Made by a program: the position numbers and the translations under genes. 14,281 nucleotides of DNA from an uncultured Collinsella sp. (lineage in GTDB: Bacteria; Actinomycetota; Coriobacteriia; Coriobacteriales; Coriobacteriaceae), in the NCBI GenBank assembly GCA_900757235.1, contig CAAENB010000069.1:1-14281 (forward strand), given 5' to 3'. Below are positions 14,214-14,281 of the stretch, piece by piece. Every line of letters begins with the position of its first letter. Position 1 is the stretch's first letter. The notes under the pieces are model-generated. The model worked only from the letters and a program-made list of their open reading frames with translations, did no database searches and was not told the DNA's origin.

Positions 14214-14281
14214 GCAATGCCCGCTCGACGAAGGCCCATACGGATCAGGCTGTCACAGACCTGCGGGAACGTCATGTCGTC
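14207..14281 (-). CDS. C-terminal end of an unidentified gene upstream of dinG
   Basis: An open frame enters from the right edge and ends with TAA at 14207-14209, giving 24 residues ending in LIRMGLRRAGIAC. The stop overlaps the dinG start in the arrangement ATGCTAA, which suggests one operon. Too little is present to name the product. An ATG at 14275 exists, but a complete 23-residue protein is less likely than the tail of a longer one. Confidence 0.55.
   Translation of the reverse strand, partial: DDMTFPQVCDSLIRMGLRRAGIAC

Noticed and set aside
1..14281. CRISPR arrays, insertion sequences, rRNA genes and replication origins
   Set aside because: No regularly spaced direct repeats, transposase-like proteins, terminal inverted repeats, rRNA-like sequence or DnaA-box clusters were seen on either strand.

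Overview
The window looks like a chromosomal segment of a high-GC Gram-positive gut actinobacterium of the Coriobacteriia, most like Collinsella. I infer this from the base composition, the LPXTG surface protein, the tandem WYL regulators of PafB/PafC type, and the general style of the proteins. The sequence alone does not fix the species.

Left part (1-1695): the 3' end of a type I N-6 adenine methyltransferase gene (hsdM-like) runs into a complete specificity-subunit gene (hsdS-like) through an ATGA stop/start overlap. The second half of hsdS is clearly AT-richer than the first, as expected for an exchanged target-recognition domain. No restriction subunit is visible, so a full type I system or only its methylase/specificity part may be present.

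Middle left (1696-2270): a gene-poor stretch holds a reverse-strand tRNA-Gly(CCC) with encoded CCA, its promoter and a strong terminator. Between hsdS and that terminator lie tRNA-like pieces (a D-loop-like string, a hairpin and a T-arm-like stem) that do not make a whole tRNA. They may be debris from an integration site bordering the restriction-modification locus.

Centre (2271-5702): one large secreted, sortase-anchored adhesin. It has a signal peptide, a thioester (TQXA) domain, six CnaB/SpaA-like isopeptide domains, a further C-terminal region, and an LPATG sorting signal. No sortase gene lies in the window. A bidirectional terminator separates it from a reverse-strand pair: a 72-residue single-pass membrane protein and, upstream of it, an unusual 1062-residue membrane protein. 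The larger one has an M28 zinc-peptidase-like domain that is split by about 680 residues of acidic, low-complexity sequence, and by eye its catalytic Glu is replaced.

Right part (9396-14281): two overlapping WYL-domain regulators (PafB-like and PafC-like) run forward from a divergent promoter region shared with the M28-like gene. They meet, tail to tail with overlapping stop codons, a reverse-strand DinG-type gene. It encodes a DEDDh exonuclease fused to an XPD/DinG helicase that keeps four cysteines suited to an iron-sulphur cluster. A fragment of another reverse-strand gene overlaps the dinG start at the window edge. PafBC controls DNA-damage genes in mycobacteria and DinG resolves damaged or blocked DNA, so this end may be a DNA-repair neighbourhood; that link is inference. 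The most unusual object is the split M28-like protein. The most distinctive surface trait is the thioester/CnaB adhesin.
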